A stretch of DNA of 20,827 nt from NCBI GenBank assembly GCA_002308595.1, contig DBWH01000059.1, positions 34,565 to 55,391 of the forward strand, written 5' to 3'. Source of the DNA: Mageeibacillus sp. UBA1243 (lineage in GTDB: Bacteria > Bacillota > Clostridia > UBA1212). The notes under the pieces are model-generated. The model was given only the letters and a program-made list of their open reading frames with translations. It searched no databases and was not told where the DNA came from. This document shows, piece after piece, positions 6,799-15,479 of this stretch. A program made the position numbers and the translations under genes. Each line of letters begins with the position of its first letter. Position 1 is the stretch's first letter.

Positions 6799-7641
6799 TC
6801 AGAGCTCGCAGATGAATGCAGGCTCCATTCTCAGAAAATCAGCCGCCGTCAGGTAGTACGAGACCCCGTTCAGGCGGAAGACAGGCAAAAGACCGTCCTC
6901 CGGACTCCCCTTCGGCGATACGCCGTGCACGTGTCCGAAGTAGCAGTTTGTAATGCCGTTTTTCTCGATAATATCCGTAAAATCCGTACTGTCGCGCTTG
7001 GTGAAGACAAACGGCGGATAGTGCATGAAAGCAAGAGTCGTATAGTCCCTTGCGGAGTCATCCGCCAAGGGTTCCTCATCGCCGCCTAATTTTATCATTT
7101 CGTGCGGGTCAAAGTACACTCTTAAGCCTTCTTTAAGGTCAAAATACCTGCCGGCAAGTTCGCGCCCGTGCTTCAGCGACATCTCAAAGCGCATGAGCTC
7201 GCGGCGGAGCACCTTGGCGTCACTGTCGCCGAAGTCATCGTCCCCCGGAAGCAGCCAGCCGCGCGTTCCGCAGACCATGATTCTTTTGTCGGCAAAAAAG
7301 TATGCGTTGTTGTAAAGGGGCAGAATCGTCTTGAGATTGTTCTCCTTGAGAACGCCCTGCAGCTTTGCGAGCGAAGTCCACCAGAGCTCGTGGTTGCCCT
7401 TCATTATGAGTTTTGTGCCCGGAAGCGAGTCAAGCAGCACAAGGTCCGGAGCCGCCTCGTCAAGACCGAGTCCCCACGAAATGTCGCCGTTCACGACAAC
7501 GTAGTCTTCGTCCGAAACGACTCTCCTCCAGTTGGCGCAGAGCCGCTCGGTGTGGTTCTCCCACGCCTTGCCGAATATGTCCATCGGCTTGTCGACGCCC
7601 TGCGAAAAGTGAAGGTCGCCTATAACGAACAGCTTAGCCAT
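6799..7641 (-). CDS. Calcineurin-like metallophosphoesterase
   Basis: A 280-residue phosphoesterase with the complete dinuclear-metal motif set: GDLHFS (D9, H11), NGDISWG, KGNHELWW, FMHYPP and GHVHG in the usual order. Substrate is unknown; relatives include nucleotidases, phosphodiesterases and protein phosphatases. A longer reading frame starts 22 codons upstream, but I choose the ATG at 7639-7641: it gives the typical MAKLFVIGDLHF start and has GGAGGAGGTGA just upstream. The start codon is itself part of the recurrent word (CGCCA-ATG on the minus strand). The ATG lies upstream of the uvrC stop, so the two genes overlap by 8 bases and are translationally coupled. Confidence 0.9.
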   Translation of the reverse strand: MAKLFVIGDLHFSQGVDKPMDIFGKAWENHTERLCANWRRVVSDEDYVVVNGDISWGLGLDEAAPDLVLLDSLPGTKLIMKGNHELWWTSLAKLQGVLKENNLKTILPLYNNAYFFADKRIMVCGTRGWLLPGDDDFGDSDAKVLRRELMRFEMSLKHGRELAGRYFDLKEGLRVYFDPHEMIKLGGDEEPLADDSARDYTTLAFMHYPPFVFTKRDSTDFTDIIEKNGITNCYFGHVHGVSPKGSPEDGLLPVFRLNGVSYYLTAADFLRMEPAFICEL

Positions 7642-9502
7642 TGGCGTCACCTCCTCCGGGCTTCTTTTTTGCGGCATCGGCAAGATAATTCTTAATCTCA
7701 GCGGCAAGCTTCAGTGAAATGCCTGACGTTCCCGCAATCTCCTCAGGGGTTGCCTCGCGGATACCCTTCACGGAGCCGAATTTACGCAAAAGTGCGACTT
7801 TTCTCTTATCGCCAATGCCTTTGATCCCGTCGAGCGGCGACTTTTTGTACCGCTTCTCGGTGAGCTTTCTGTTGTACTCAATCGCGAACCTGTGCGTCTC
7901 GTTCTGAACGTCGGTCACAAAGCGCCAGATATCGGGGTCGTCCTCAAGCCTGAACTCATCCCCGCGCGGCGACATGAGACCGCGGCTTCTGTGTTTGTCA
8001 TCCTTGACCATTCCGAAGACCGGTATCGAAAGCCCCAGCTCGGAAAGTACGCGTATAGCCTCGTTGATCTGAGTGATTCCGCCGTCCATGAGTATCAGGT
8101 CGGGCGCCGCGCCGAAACCCGTCTCGCCCTCCGCAATCTTTCTGTAGCGCCGTAAGAGCATCTCATTCATCGCCCCGACGTCGCTTCTCTTCTCAAGAGT
8201 TTTGATTTTAAACCGTCTGTAGTCGCTCTTTTTGGGCCTCCCGCCCTCGAAAACGACCATGCTGCCGTCAATTTCGGAATCGCCAAGGTTCGAAATATCG
8301 AACGACTCTATCCTGAAAGGCAGGCTTTCCGTGCCGCAAATCCGCCTCAGCTTTTCGAGCACGCCAATGTTTCCCGCGCGCTCAGCCCTCTTGGTCGTCT
8401 CGTAATTGCCAAGCGTTATGCGCGCGTTCTTCACAGCCATGTCGCAAATCTCGCGCTTTTTGCCCTTCTTGGGCACATTCACGACGACCTTTCTCCCCGC
8501 GCGCTCCGAAAACATGCCCGCGAGCAGTTCAAGCTGGTCGTCCGGGAGGCTCTCCGCCACAAGTATATTCCCCGGGAACGCAATCGAGTCGTAGTAGTAC
8601 TGCGTCACAAAGCTCATGTAAAGCTCCTGCGGCTCCGAGCCTCCGACCGCTTCCAGCACGAAGGAGTCGCGCCCCGCCACCTTGCCGCCGGCAACGTGAA
8701 AAACCTGGGCGACGGCGTCGGTCTCATTGGCGGCAATCGCAACCGCATCCATCGTATCGTTGCCCGTAAGCATTATATTCTGCTTCTCGCTTACCGTTTC
8801 AAGCCCTTTTATCCTGTCGCGGAGCTCCGCGGCCCTCTCAAAGTCAAGCGCGTCGCTCGCTTCCTTCATCTCGCCCTGCAGCCTCCTGATGATGTCGGCG
8901 TTGCGGCCTGAGAGGAAGTCGCAGACGGCCTCGATGTTCTTGGCGTATTCGGCTTCGGTGACATAACCTGCGCAGCAGCCGGGGCAGAGGCCGATGTGAT
9001 AGTTGAGGCAGACCCTTGACGGCTTTCCCGGAACGATCTTTTTGGTGCAGCGCCTTGTCGGGAAGACCCTTGAGAGCGTGTCGAGCGTCGATTTTACGGT
9101 GTAGCTCAAATAATAAGGACCGAAATACCTGGCGCCGTCATTTTGCTTCTTGTGGGCAAAAAGGACCCGCGGGAAGGTCTCGTTAAGAGTCACCTTGACG
9201 TACGGGTAGTTGCGGTCGTCCTTCAGCAGGACGTTGTATTTCGGTCTGTGTTTCTTTATTAAATTGCATTCAAGCAGCAGCGCCTCGTACTCCGAGCCTG
9301 TCACTATGAATTCAAATCGGTTTATGCGGGCGATCATCTGGGTGATGCGCTCGTTGTGCGGGGTGCTGTTGAAGTAGGAGCGGAGCCTGTTTCTCAGAAT
9401 GACAGCTTTTCCGACGTAGATGATTCTGTCATCTGCGTCGTGCATCAGGTATACACCCGGAAGCTCGGGCACCTTTTTCAGCTCTTCCTTAAAATCTGTC
9501 AT
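7634..9502 (-). CDS. uvrC: UvrABC excinuclease subunit C
   Basis: The nuclease subunit of nucleotide excision repair, which makes both incisions around a lesion after UvrA/UvrB recognition. Domains in order are: GIY-YIG endonuclease (PGVYLMHDADDRIIYVGKA at 15-33), a cysteine cluster (RRCTK..CLNYHIGLCPGCC) matching the iron-sulfur site of UvrC, a UVR domain (DALDFERAAELRDRIKGLE) for UvrB contact, an RNase H-like nuclease with FDISN, LMDGG and ETHRFAI (the D-D-H triad), and C-terminal helix-hairpin-helix motifs (DGIKGIGDKRKVALLRKFGS). Starts at TTG 9511 or 9505 are possible, but the ATG at 9502 gives the standard MTDFKEELKKVPELPGVYL beginning. The Shine-Dalgarno sequence is weak. Length (622) is normal. 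It holds four exact copies of the recurrent word, one of them at its 3' end. Confidence 0.97.
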   Translation of the reverse strand: MTDFKEELKKVPELPGVYLMHDADDRIIYVGKAVILRNRLRSYFNSTPHNERITQMIARINRFEFIVTGSEYEALLLECNLIKKHRPKYNVLLKDDRNYPYVKVTLNETFPRVLFAHKKQNDGARYFGPYYLSYTVKSTLDTLSRVFPTRRCTKKIVPGKPSRVCLNYHIGLCPGCCAGYVTEAEYAKNIEAVCDFLSGRNADIIRRLQGEMKEASDALDFERAAELRDRIKGLETVSEKQNIMLTGNDTMDAVAIAANETDAVAQVFHVAGGKVAGRDSFVLEAVGGSEPQELYMSFVTQYYYDSIAFPGNILVAESLPDDQLELLAGMFSERAGRKVVVNVPKKGKKREICDMAVKNARITLGNYETTKRAERAGNIGVLEKLRRICGTESLPFRIESFDISNLGDSEIDGSMVVFEGGRPKKSDYRRFKIKTLEKRSDVGAMNEMLLRRYRKIAEGETGFGAAPDLILMDGGITQINEAIRVLSELGLSIPVFGMVKDDKHRSRGLMSPRGDEFRLEDDPDIWRFVTDVQNETHRFAIEYNRKLTEKRYKKSPLDGIKGIGDKRKVALLRKFGSVKGIREATPEEIAGTSGISLKLAAEIKNYLADAAKKKPGGGDANG

Positions 9503-9559
9503 CAACCGCAACCCGATAATATCTTTAAAATTTTACGGCGGCCCGCCTTGTTTTACGGC

Positions 9560-12316
9560 TTATTTCTTCTTGAAAAGATTCCCGAAAAATGAAGGCCTCG
9601 AGCCTGAGTTCTTTGTCAAATCAGCGCATTTTACCGCGAATTCGTTCTTTGGCGGTTTCAGCTCGTCAATCGCTGCCGAAAGCTTTTTCTTCTCCTGGTT
9701 TTTACCCACGCCAATGTAACTGTTGAACGATCCCAGAAGGTACGAACTGTCCGCGTAGAGCGCCTGCTTCATGTCGTCGCCGCACATGCTGTTTACGAGG
9801 TTTCCGAAGTGAAGCACCATCTTAATCGCCTCAAGCGCGTAGTCCTGAGCAGGTTCCTTCTTCTTGCCCTTAACAGGCTGAGCGGTCTCCGGCTCATCGC
9901 CCTCGAGACACTCCCTTGCCTTGTCGTAGAGCGCCGCAAAGTCGTAGCTTCCGGTCCTCAGGTAATTGATAACTGCGACCATGCTCGCGGAAATGAGAGG
10001 TGCCGCGAAGTTCAGCTTTTCATTGAGATTCTTCTTCATGAACTCGCCAACCTGCTTGCGCCTGATCATATCCTTCGGCATGAGGTTTACGCTGTTCAGA
10101 ATCTTCTCGAGGCTGTTATTGGCGATACCGAGCTCAACGTTCTTGTAGCAGAGCATGAGTTTGTAGGCGTCGGTTGCCTTGACGGTGTCGTACTTCTCGG
10201 TGATGATGAAGGTCTCGTCAAGAATCTGCGGCTGCGTCTGGTACCTGAAAACGTCCGGAATCGCGTCCTTGAGTGCCGGCGCGATGATCTGCTCTGAAAA
10301 GTCCTGCCAGAACATGACCGCGAAAGGCTCTTCCTCCTCCTCGTAGCACTCGGCAATGATCTTGTCGGCAGCCAGGACGGAAGGCAGGTCGAACTTCTTC
10401 TGCTCGCTCTCGAGGTATGTTTCAATGGACGTGAACAGCCTCTCGTTTGACTCCTCGTCAATGTCCGGGAGCAGAGGCATCGCCTGCTTCAGCGAAAGGG
10501 CAAGGTTTTTGAGGCCGCCCGCGCAGAAGCTCGAGAGCACGTCGTTGTAGGCTTTTTTGCCAAGTTCTTCGGTAAAAACTCTGGTGAGTACAAGCTCCGA
10601 GCAGAAGCCCTGTTTGGCTGCGAGGAGCTTTATCATCGGATGGTTGCGCTTGCGCTGTTCGGCCTTGGCGGCAGAGATGAGCTTCAGCTCAAACCAGGTT
10701 CTCTCCTCTTCAGGCTCGCCCGGCATGTTCGCGTCGATGAGGTCGACAAGCCTTGACGCCAATGCATCGCCCTCCTGAATGTGCTCGACAGCGGCAATAT
10801 AAACGTTGTGCCTGATTTCGGGCGTGAACCCTCTCATGTGGCTCTCGAGGAAGCTCAGGATCTGGTCCTTGACGTCGTTGTTGCGGATCGAGAGCAGGAG
10901 CTTGTCCATGATCTCAAGCTGCGACTCAGGTGACTCGTCGAGGAATATCTGCTCGAAAAACGCCAATATCTGGTTCTGCAGGAATCCGCCGTAAAACACG
11001 CGGCTGATATTCTTGATGATCTCGTCCTTTTCCTCGCGCGACTGAGACGCGTAGTTTGCTTTGACGAACTGGAAAAGCTTGTCTCGCATGATGTCCATGT
11101 GGATGAGTTCGAGCACAACCTGCATGATTATGAACTTCACGGCGGGCATGTCCGTCGGATAGATTTTGGCTATTTTTGCGAAAAGTTTAGGCGGTATAAC
11201 GCGGTGGTTTTCGGGGTAGCGGCGGAGGCTCTTGGCGGCAGTCGTACGGAAGTCGTTGCTGAGGGCCGCTCTGTACTTTTCGTAAATCGTGAAGTACTCG
11301 ATGAGCCTGTCGTCGGTTGAAAGAACAGCCTTCTCATCGAAGAAGCCGCTGCAGCACCTGAATATGAACACCAGGTTGTTGAGCATCTTGATTGAGGGCT
11401 GCGCAAGTGCCGGAACCTCTTTCACGGCCTGTGCCGCGAACAGCAGGAACTCGTCCCTTATAGTCTCGTTTTCGAGCATCGCGTAGAAGAACTCGACAAC
11501 CTGGCTGACCGCCTTGACGTCGTCGTCCTTCATGCCCGTGTACTGATTTGTTTTGAAGTTGAGCATCGCGCCCTTCGAAGGCAGCACGTTGAAAAGGTCT
11601 GCCATCACTTTGACCTTGAAATTGGCGTATCTGGCGGTGTCAAACACCCTCGATGCGAACGAAAGCTGCGGTCTTAAGTGGTAGGGAATGATGCTGTAGA
11701 GCGTGTTGTAGAACTTGAGTGTGTATTCGTTATCCTTGCTCGGGAGAAGAATGTAGAGGCCTTTCAGGCTGCCGCAGACGGCCGAGACGAGGCAGTAGAG
11801 CAGTCTCTGGACCATCGCATTGTCAAGTTCCTGTGTGAGCCACTTGGGATCGTCCGAGCTGACGTACTTGTATTCAAGCTCCGGATATTTGTTCTGAGGT
11901 TTGGCGGTTAAAGCAGTGATGTCAAAGTGGCCGATGTCGTGGTCGAACATCTCCTCGTTGAAGAGCGCCCTTGTCGGCGAGTAGAACACCGAAGCGGTCT
12001 CCATGGGGTCGAAAAGAATGTTGTGGACCATGTACGTGCTTCTCTCGCCCGTGTAGTCGAGAGGCATGAACGTTGTGCAGCTCTGAACCAGTGTGCCGTC
12101 CTTGGCGGTGTATGAGCAGTAAACAGGAGAAAGCTCGCCCTTTCTGATGAGCACGGACTCTTCCGCGGTAGGTTTGTTGTCACAAACCACGCCAAGCTCC
12201 TTGTCTATAAACTCTCTTTCCACACCTTCCGAACACGCGAATGTATCATAGCCGTCGGCCCTGTTGAACATACTTGCCCTGAATGGGACGCGAGAGTAAA
12301 AATGCTGTTTAGCCAT
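9560..12316 (-). CDS. Large protein with GAP1-N2-like N terminus (GTPase-associated protein 1 type)
   Basis: A 918-residue protein without a clear enzymatic motif. The first ~110 residues (QHFYSRVPFR, DGYDTFACSEGVE, SCTTFMPLDYTGERSTYMVHNILF) resemble the N-terminal GAP1-N2 domain of GTPase-associated proteins, in which a Tyr-rich start, a xDYTGR-like motif and a following His are typical. Such proteins have been linked by Burroughs and Aravind to NTPase-centred conflict systems. The rest is almost entirely helical, with a lysine-rich insert near residue 820 and the end FFGNLFKKK. No GTPase is encoded beside it here. GGAGGAAAT directly precedes the ATG, so translation should be efficient. It lies downstream of pilB and upstream of uvrC. 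The family call is tentative; the open reading frame itself is certain. Confidence 0.5.
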   Translation of the reverse strand: MAKQHFYSRVPFRASMFNRADGYDTFACSEGVEREFIDKELGVVCDNKPTAEESVLIRKGELSPVYCSYTAKDGTLVQSCTTFMPLDYTGERSTYMVHNILFDPMETASVFYSPTRALFNEEMFDHDIGHFDITALTAKPQNKYPELEYKYVSSDDPKWLTQELDNAMVQRLLYCLVSAVCGSLKGLYILLPSKDNEYTLKFYNTLYSIIPYHLRPQLSFASRVFDTARYANFKVKVMADLFNVLPSKGAMLNFKTNQYTGMKDDDVKAVSQVVEFFYAMLENETIRDEFLLFAAQAVKEVPALAQPSIKMLNNLVFIFRCCSGFFDEKAVLSTDDRLIEYFTIYEKYRAALSNDFRTTAAKSLRRYPENHRVIPPKLFAKIAKIYPTDMPAVKFIIMQVVLELIHMDIMRDKLFQFVKANYASQSREEKDEIIKNISRVFYGGFLQNQILAFFEQIFLDESPESQLEIMDKLLLSIRNNDVKDQILSFLESHMRGFTPEIRHNVYIAAVEHIQEGDALASRLVDLIDANMPGEPEEERTWFELKLISAAKAEQRKRNHPMIKLLAAKQGFCSELVLTRVFTEELGKKAYNDVLSSFCAGGLKNLALSLKQAMPLLPDIDEESNERLFTSIETYLESEQKKFDLPSVLAADKIIAECYEEEEEPFAVMFWQDFSEQIIAPALKDAIPDVFRYQTQPQILDETFIITEKYDTVKATDAYKLMLCYKNVELGIANNSLEKILNSVNLMPKDMIRRKQVGEFMKKNLNEKLNFAAPLISASMVAVINYLRTGSYDFAALYDKARECLEGDEPETAQPVKGKKKEPAQDYALEAIKMVLHFGNLVNSMCGDDMKQALYADSSYLLGSFNSYIGVGKNQEKKKLSAAIDELKPPKNEFAVKCADLTKNSGSRPSFFGNLFKKK

Positions 12317-12388
12317 ATTTCCTCCGGGTTAAGGGTAGTGGCGCCAATCCTGAACGCCCTGTTTTTTAGTCTGTTTTTCAAGCACTTA

Positions 12389-12407
12389 CCGGAGCATAAA
12401 GCCCCGG
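12389..12407 (-). promoter_or_regulatory. Hairpin in the gap between pilB and the GAP1-like gene
   Basis: CCGGAGC (12389-12395) and GCCCCGG (12401-12407) form a 7-bp stem (one G-U pair on the minus-strand RNA) with a 5-base loop, inside the 141-base gap. No T run follows directly, so it is not a standard terminator. It could be an RNA processing or regulatory stem. The gap also holds CGCCAATC (12342-12349) and an exact word copy at 12448-12455. Confidence 0.4.
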
Positions 12408-12446
12408 CAGCAAAGTAAAATTTGTGTAAAAATAGGGTAATCTAAC

Positions 12447-12455
12447 CCGCCAATG
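12447..12455 (+). repeat. Copy of the recurrent word directly after the pilB stop
   Basis: CCGCCAATG on the plus strand, which reads CATTGGCGG on the coding strand, begins two bases after the TGA of pilB (12458-12460). Confidence 0.8.
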
Positions 12456-12457
12456 GA

Positions 12458-14152
12458 TCATTCTGAGTTCAGGTACATAAGCTCCTGTGTGCTCGTGACC
12501 CCCGCAAGAACGAATTCCCGGCAGGAATCCCACAGCGAGACCATGCCGTTCTGAATGGCCATCGCCTTCAGCGCTTCAAGGCTCTTGCTCCTCGTAACCT
12601 CGTTCTTCATGTGCTCGTTCATGAGCATAACCTCGTGGATGCCGACACGTCCTTTGTAGCCTGTGTTGTTGCAGAACTGGCAGCCCTGAGGTCTGAAAAT
12701 GCTGACGGGTTCGTCAAGTCCCAGAATCTCCATTTCCTTGGCGTTAGTCTTACCGCGCTTCTTGCATGCGGGGCAAAGCCTCTTTACAAGACGCTGTGCA
12801 ATAACACCCGCCAATGCGTCAGCGATTAGATAGTCCGGAACTCCCATGTCTTCAAGACGCGTAATCGCGCCCGGTGCGTCGTTGGTGTGCAGCGTGCTGA
12901 AAACCAAGTGGCCCGTGATAGCGGCTCTTACTGCGATTTCAGCGGTCTCCTCGTCACGGATCTCACCGATCATGATTATATCAGGGTCCTGACGGAGGAT
13001 GGAACGCAACGCCGCGGCGAACGTCATGTTTGCCTTGGTGTTAACCTGCGTCTGGTTGATACCTACCATCGTGTACTCGACAGGGTCCTCAACCGTGATG
13101 ATGTTAACCGTCGGGTTGTTAACCTCTTTAAGGAACGCATAAAGCGTCGTGGACTTACCGGAACCCGTAGGTCCTGTAAGAAGAATGATTCCGTGAGGCC
13201 TCATGAGCATCTTGTCGATGTAGGAGTTCTCGCGGTCCGTGAAGCCAAGGTCAAACCTCGTGAAGTGGAAGGACGTCTTGTCCAGGATACGGATAACGAA
13301 CTTTTCGCCGTAGATTGTAGGGATTGCGGATACACGGAAGTCGTATTCTTTTCCGCCGACACGCATGTTGATACGGCCGTCCTGAGGGATTCTTCTCTCG
13401 GCGATGTTCATGCCCGAGAGAATCTTGATTCTCGCAGAAATAGCGGAATATGCTTCAATCGGGAAGTCCGCCCTCTCCTGCAGGTCGCCGTCGATACGGT
13501 AGCGCACCCTGACGCGTTTTTCGAAAGGCTCGATATGGATATCGGATGCCCTGTAAGGGATTGCCTCCTTGATAATGGAGTCAACCAGTCTTACGGCGGG
13601 GTTGTTGACAACGCCCGACTCGTCGCTCTTGAATACCGCATTGACTTCCTCGTCCCTGTCGGCGAAGAGCTCTTTGTCCTTCTCTGCGTTGAGGTCGCTG
13701 AGAGCCGTTGATGTCGTGATGACGGCCGCGATTGAGTCGACGTATCTGTCAATCTGCGTCGGCGATGTCAAGACGTAGTCGCACGGATTGTCAAAGCAGA
13801 CCGATATTGCGGACATCGTCGCGGAGTCAAGAATCCTTCCGATTGCAACGAGGAGCACGCCGTTCTTGTCGATTGAGACCGGAACAACCTTGTTCTTTTT
13901 CATGAACTCGAACGAGAACTGATCAAAAAGCTCCTTGTCGATGTCGAGCATGTCGAGCTCCACGCACGGGATGTTGTAGTACTCCGAGAGCGCGTCAAGC
14001 TCGCCCGCCTCGGTGATGTACTCCTTCGTCAGCATGTACTCGCGGACAGGGATGTTAAGTCTCTGGCACTCCGTGAGTATCGTCTCGGACTCTTTTTTCT
14101 TGACGATCTTTTTGCTTACGTAATATTGAAGAATCTCAAAATCTATGTTCAT
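12458..14152 (-). CDS. pilB: Type IV pilus / type II secretion assembly ATPase (PilB/GspE family)
   Basis: The hexameric motor that drives pilin polymerisation. A MshEN/T2SSE_N-like N domain spans residues 1-150 (EYYNIPCVELDMLDIDKELF). The core ATPase has Walker A GPTGSGKST at 327-335, the Asp box near EDPVEY (355-360), Walker B with IIMIGEIRDEETA at 392-404, and a His box around GHLVFSTLHTNDA. Four cysteines, CPAC (460-463) and CQFC (491-494), form the zinc site typical of assembly ATPases (PilB/GspE) and absent from PilT. The length of 564 is normal. It lies downstream of pilC, separated by 61 bases. The Shine-Dalgarno sequence before the ATG is weak. One recurrent word copy lies inside it (DALAG) and one directly after its stop. 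Confidence 0.95.
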   Translation of the reverse strand: MNIDFEILQYYVSKKIVKKKESETILTECQRLNIPVREYMLTKEYITEAGELDALSEYYNIPCVELDMLDIDKELFDQFSFEFMKKNKVVPVSIDKNGVLLVAIGRILDSATMSAISVCFDNPCDYVLTSPTQIDRYVDSIAAVITTSTALSDLNAEKDKELFADRDEEVNAVFKSDESGVVNNPAVRLVDSIIKEAIPYRASDIHIEPFEKRVRVRYRIDGDLQERADFPIEAYSAISARIKILSGMNIAERRIPQDGRINMRVGGKEYDFRVSAIPTIYGEKFVIRILDKTSFHFTRFDLGFTDRENSYIDKMLMRPHGIILLTGPTGSGKSTTLYAFLKEVNNPTVNIITVEDPVEYTMVGINQTQVNTKANMTFAAALRSILRQDPDIIMIGEIRDEETAEIAVRAAITGHLVFSTLHTNDAPGAITRLEDMGVPDYLIADALAGVIAQRLVKRLCPACKKRGKTNAKEMEILGLDEPVSIFRPQGCQFCNNTGYKGRVGIHEVMLMNEHMKNEVTRSKSLEALKAMAIQNGMVSLWDSCREFVLAGVTSTQELMYLNSE

Positions 14153-14213
14153 TGTTTTACCCGTTTCGCCGCAAAAATCCGGAAATCCGGAGTCTTGGCG
14201 GCAGATACTTAAA

Positions 14214-15425
14214 TTATGCGATGGTTGTCATGATGGAGATCATCGGCGAGTAAATCGCAATGAAGAGCGTTCCGACGATAAGACCCATCAGCATGAGCAT
14301 TATAGGCTGGATTTTCGACGTTACCGATGTCAGCGTGGTCTCAACTCTGTCGTCGAAGAACGCGCATGACCTTGTGAGAACCTCGTCGAGCGAAGCTGTC
14401 TTCTCGCCAACGGCAACCATCTGAATCATCATGTCAGGGAACAGTTTGTATTTCTGGAGAGCTCCGGCAAGGCTCGCACCCTGCAGAACGTCGTCCGTGG
14501 CCTTTTTGAACCTTCTTGCAACGTCCCTGTTTCCGAGAACGACCTGGATGGACACCATCGCGTCCGAAATATCCATGCCGCTCGAGAGAAGCAAACTGAA
14601 ACCTCTTGCGAATCTTGCGGTGATAAGGTCCGTCGTGACCTTGCCGATGAGGGGCGCCCTGATTTTGAACACGTCAAAGGCGTATTTGCCGCGCTTCGTC
14701 TTAAGGAACACGAACAGCAGGAACGCTGCACCGAGAATCACAAGGAGAATCGTCTGGTAGTTGTTGAGCACGAAGTCCGACAGGTCATAAACGATTTTTG
14801 TTATGCCTTCGGCCTTGATATCGAGTGACGCCAATGACTTTCTGAACGTCGGAACGATGAACGAGAGCATCGCCACAAGGATGCCCAGAGTCATCACGGC
14901 CAGCATCGTAGGATAAGCCATTGCGCTCTTTGTTTTCTTTTTAATCTTGGCGTCGGTCTCGTAGTAGTCCGCAAGAGCCGAGAACACCAGGTCCAGCTTT
15001 CCGCTGACCTCGCCAACGTATACCATGCTTCTGAAAAAGTCGGGGAAGGCCTTGTCGTGTTTGTTGAAGGCCTCGGACAGCATCATGCCGCCTTTCACGT
15101 CCTCGGCCACCACTTCCAGAATCGATTTCAGGAAAGCGTTGTACGGCTGGGTCTTCAGGATATCGAGAGCCGACATCAGGGACATACCGGAGTTGACCAT
15201 GATGGCATACTGGCGGCAGAAGGTCGTGATATCCTGAGTCTTCAGCTTTCCGGTGCCGAGCGTGAAGAAGGACGACGGCGAACCGCCCTTGTAGATCTTA
15301 AACGAGATGAGGTACAGATTTTGCTTTGAGAGCTGCACCGCAAGATCGTGTTCGTCTTTGGCAATGAATATTCCGCTGAATTTTTCTTTGGCGAGATTCA
15401 CTGCCGTGTACTTGTACTTTTGCAT
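14214..15425 (-). CDS. pilC: Type IV pilus inner-membrane platform protein (PilC/GspF family)
   Basis: A 403-residue polytopic platform protein that couples the PilB motor to pilin insertion. It begins MQKYKYTAVNLAKEKFSGIF, typical of the family. It contains two T2SSF repeats: CRQYAIMVNSGMSLMSALDIL and later ARFARGFSLLLSSGMDISDAM. Hydrophobic helices are seen at about 167-190 (YPTMLAVMTLGILVAMLSFIV), near 225-245 (YQTILLVILGAAFLLFVFL), and at the C terminus (PIMLMLMGLIVGTLFIAIYSPM). GGAGC lies upstream of the ATG. A copy of the recurrent word codes for SLASLD in the periplasmic-side stretch. Twelve bases after its stop is the near-copy CCGCCAAGA. Confidence 0.95.
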   Translation of the reverse strand: MQKYKYTAVNLAKEKFSGIFIAKDEHDLAVQLSKQNLYLISFKIYKGGSPSSFFTLGTGKLKTQDITTFCRQYAIMVNSGMSLMSALDILKTQPYNAFLKSILEVVAEDVKGGMMLSEAFNKHDKAFPDFFRSMVYVGEVSGKLDLVFSALADYYETDAKIKKKTKSAMAYPTMLAVMTLGILVAMLSFIVPTFRKSLASLDIKAEGITKIVYDLSDFVLNNYQTILLVILGAAFLLFVFLKTKRGKYAFDVFKIRAPLIGKVTTDLITARFARGFSLLLSSGMDISDAMVSIQVVLGNRDVARRFKKATDDVLQGASLAGALQKYKLFPDMMIQMVAVGEKTASLDEVLTRSCAFFDDRVETTLTSVTSKIQPIMLMLMGLIVGTLFIAIYSPMISIMTTIA

Positions 15426-15440
15426 TTGTTGCTCCTTGAA

Positions 15441-15460
15441 TTGCCGTATTTATGCGGCAA
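15441..15460. repeat. Short dyad between pilD and pilC
   Basis: TTGCCG (15441-15446) and CGGCAA (15455-15460) form a 6-bp dyad with an 8-base loop in the 54-base gap, just upstream of the pilC ribosome binding site. It has no U tract; a minor RNA stem is the most that can be said. Confidence 0.3.
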
Positions 15461-15479
15461 AATTAAGCTTTGCCGGGAC

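Noticed and set aside
12317..12457. A c-di-GMP riboswitch before pilus-linked genes
   Set aside because: A GC-rich hairpin is present but the conserved motif and two-helix architecture of the known class are not found on either strand.
12887..13711. A 274-codon plus-strand frame opposite pilB
   Set aside because: Antisense shadow of a conserved ATPase gene caused by codon bias; its translation has no recognisable domain.
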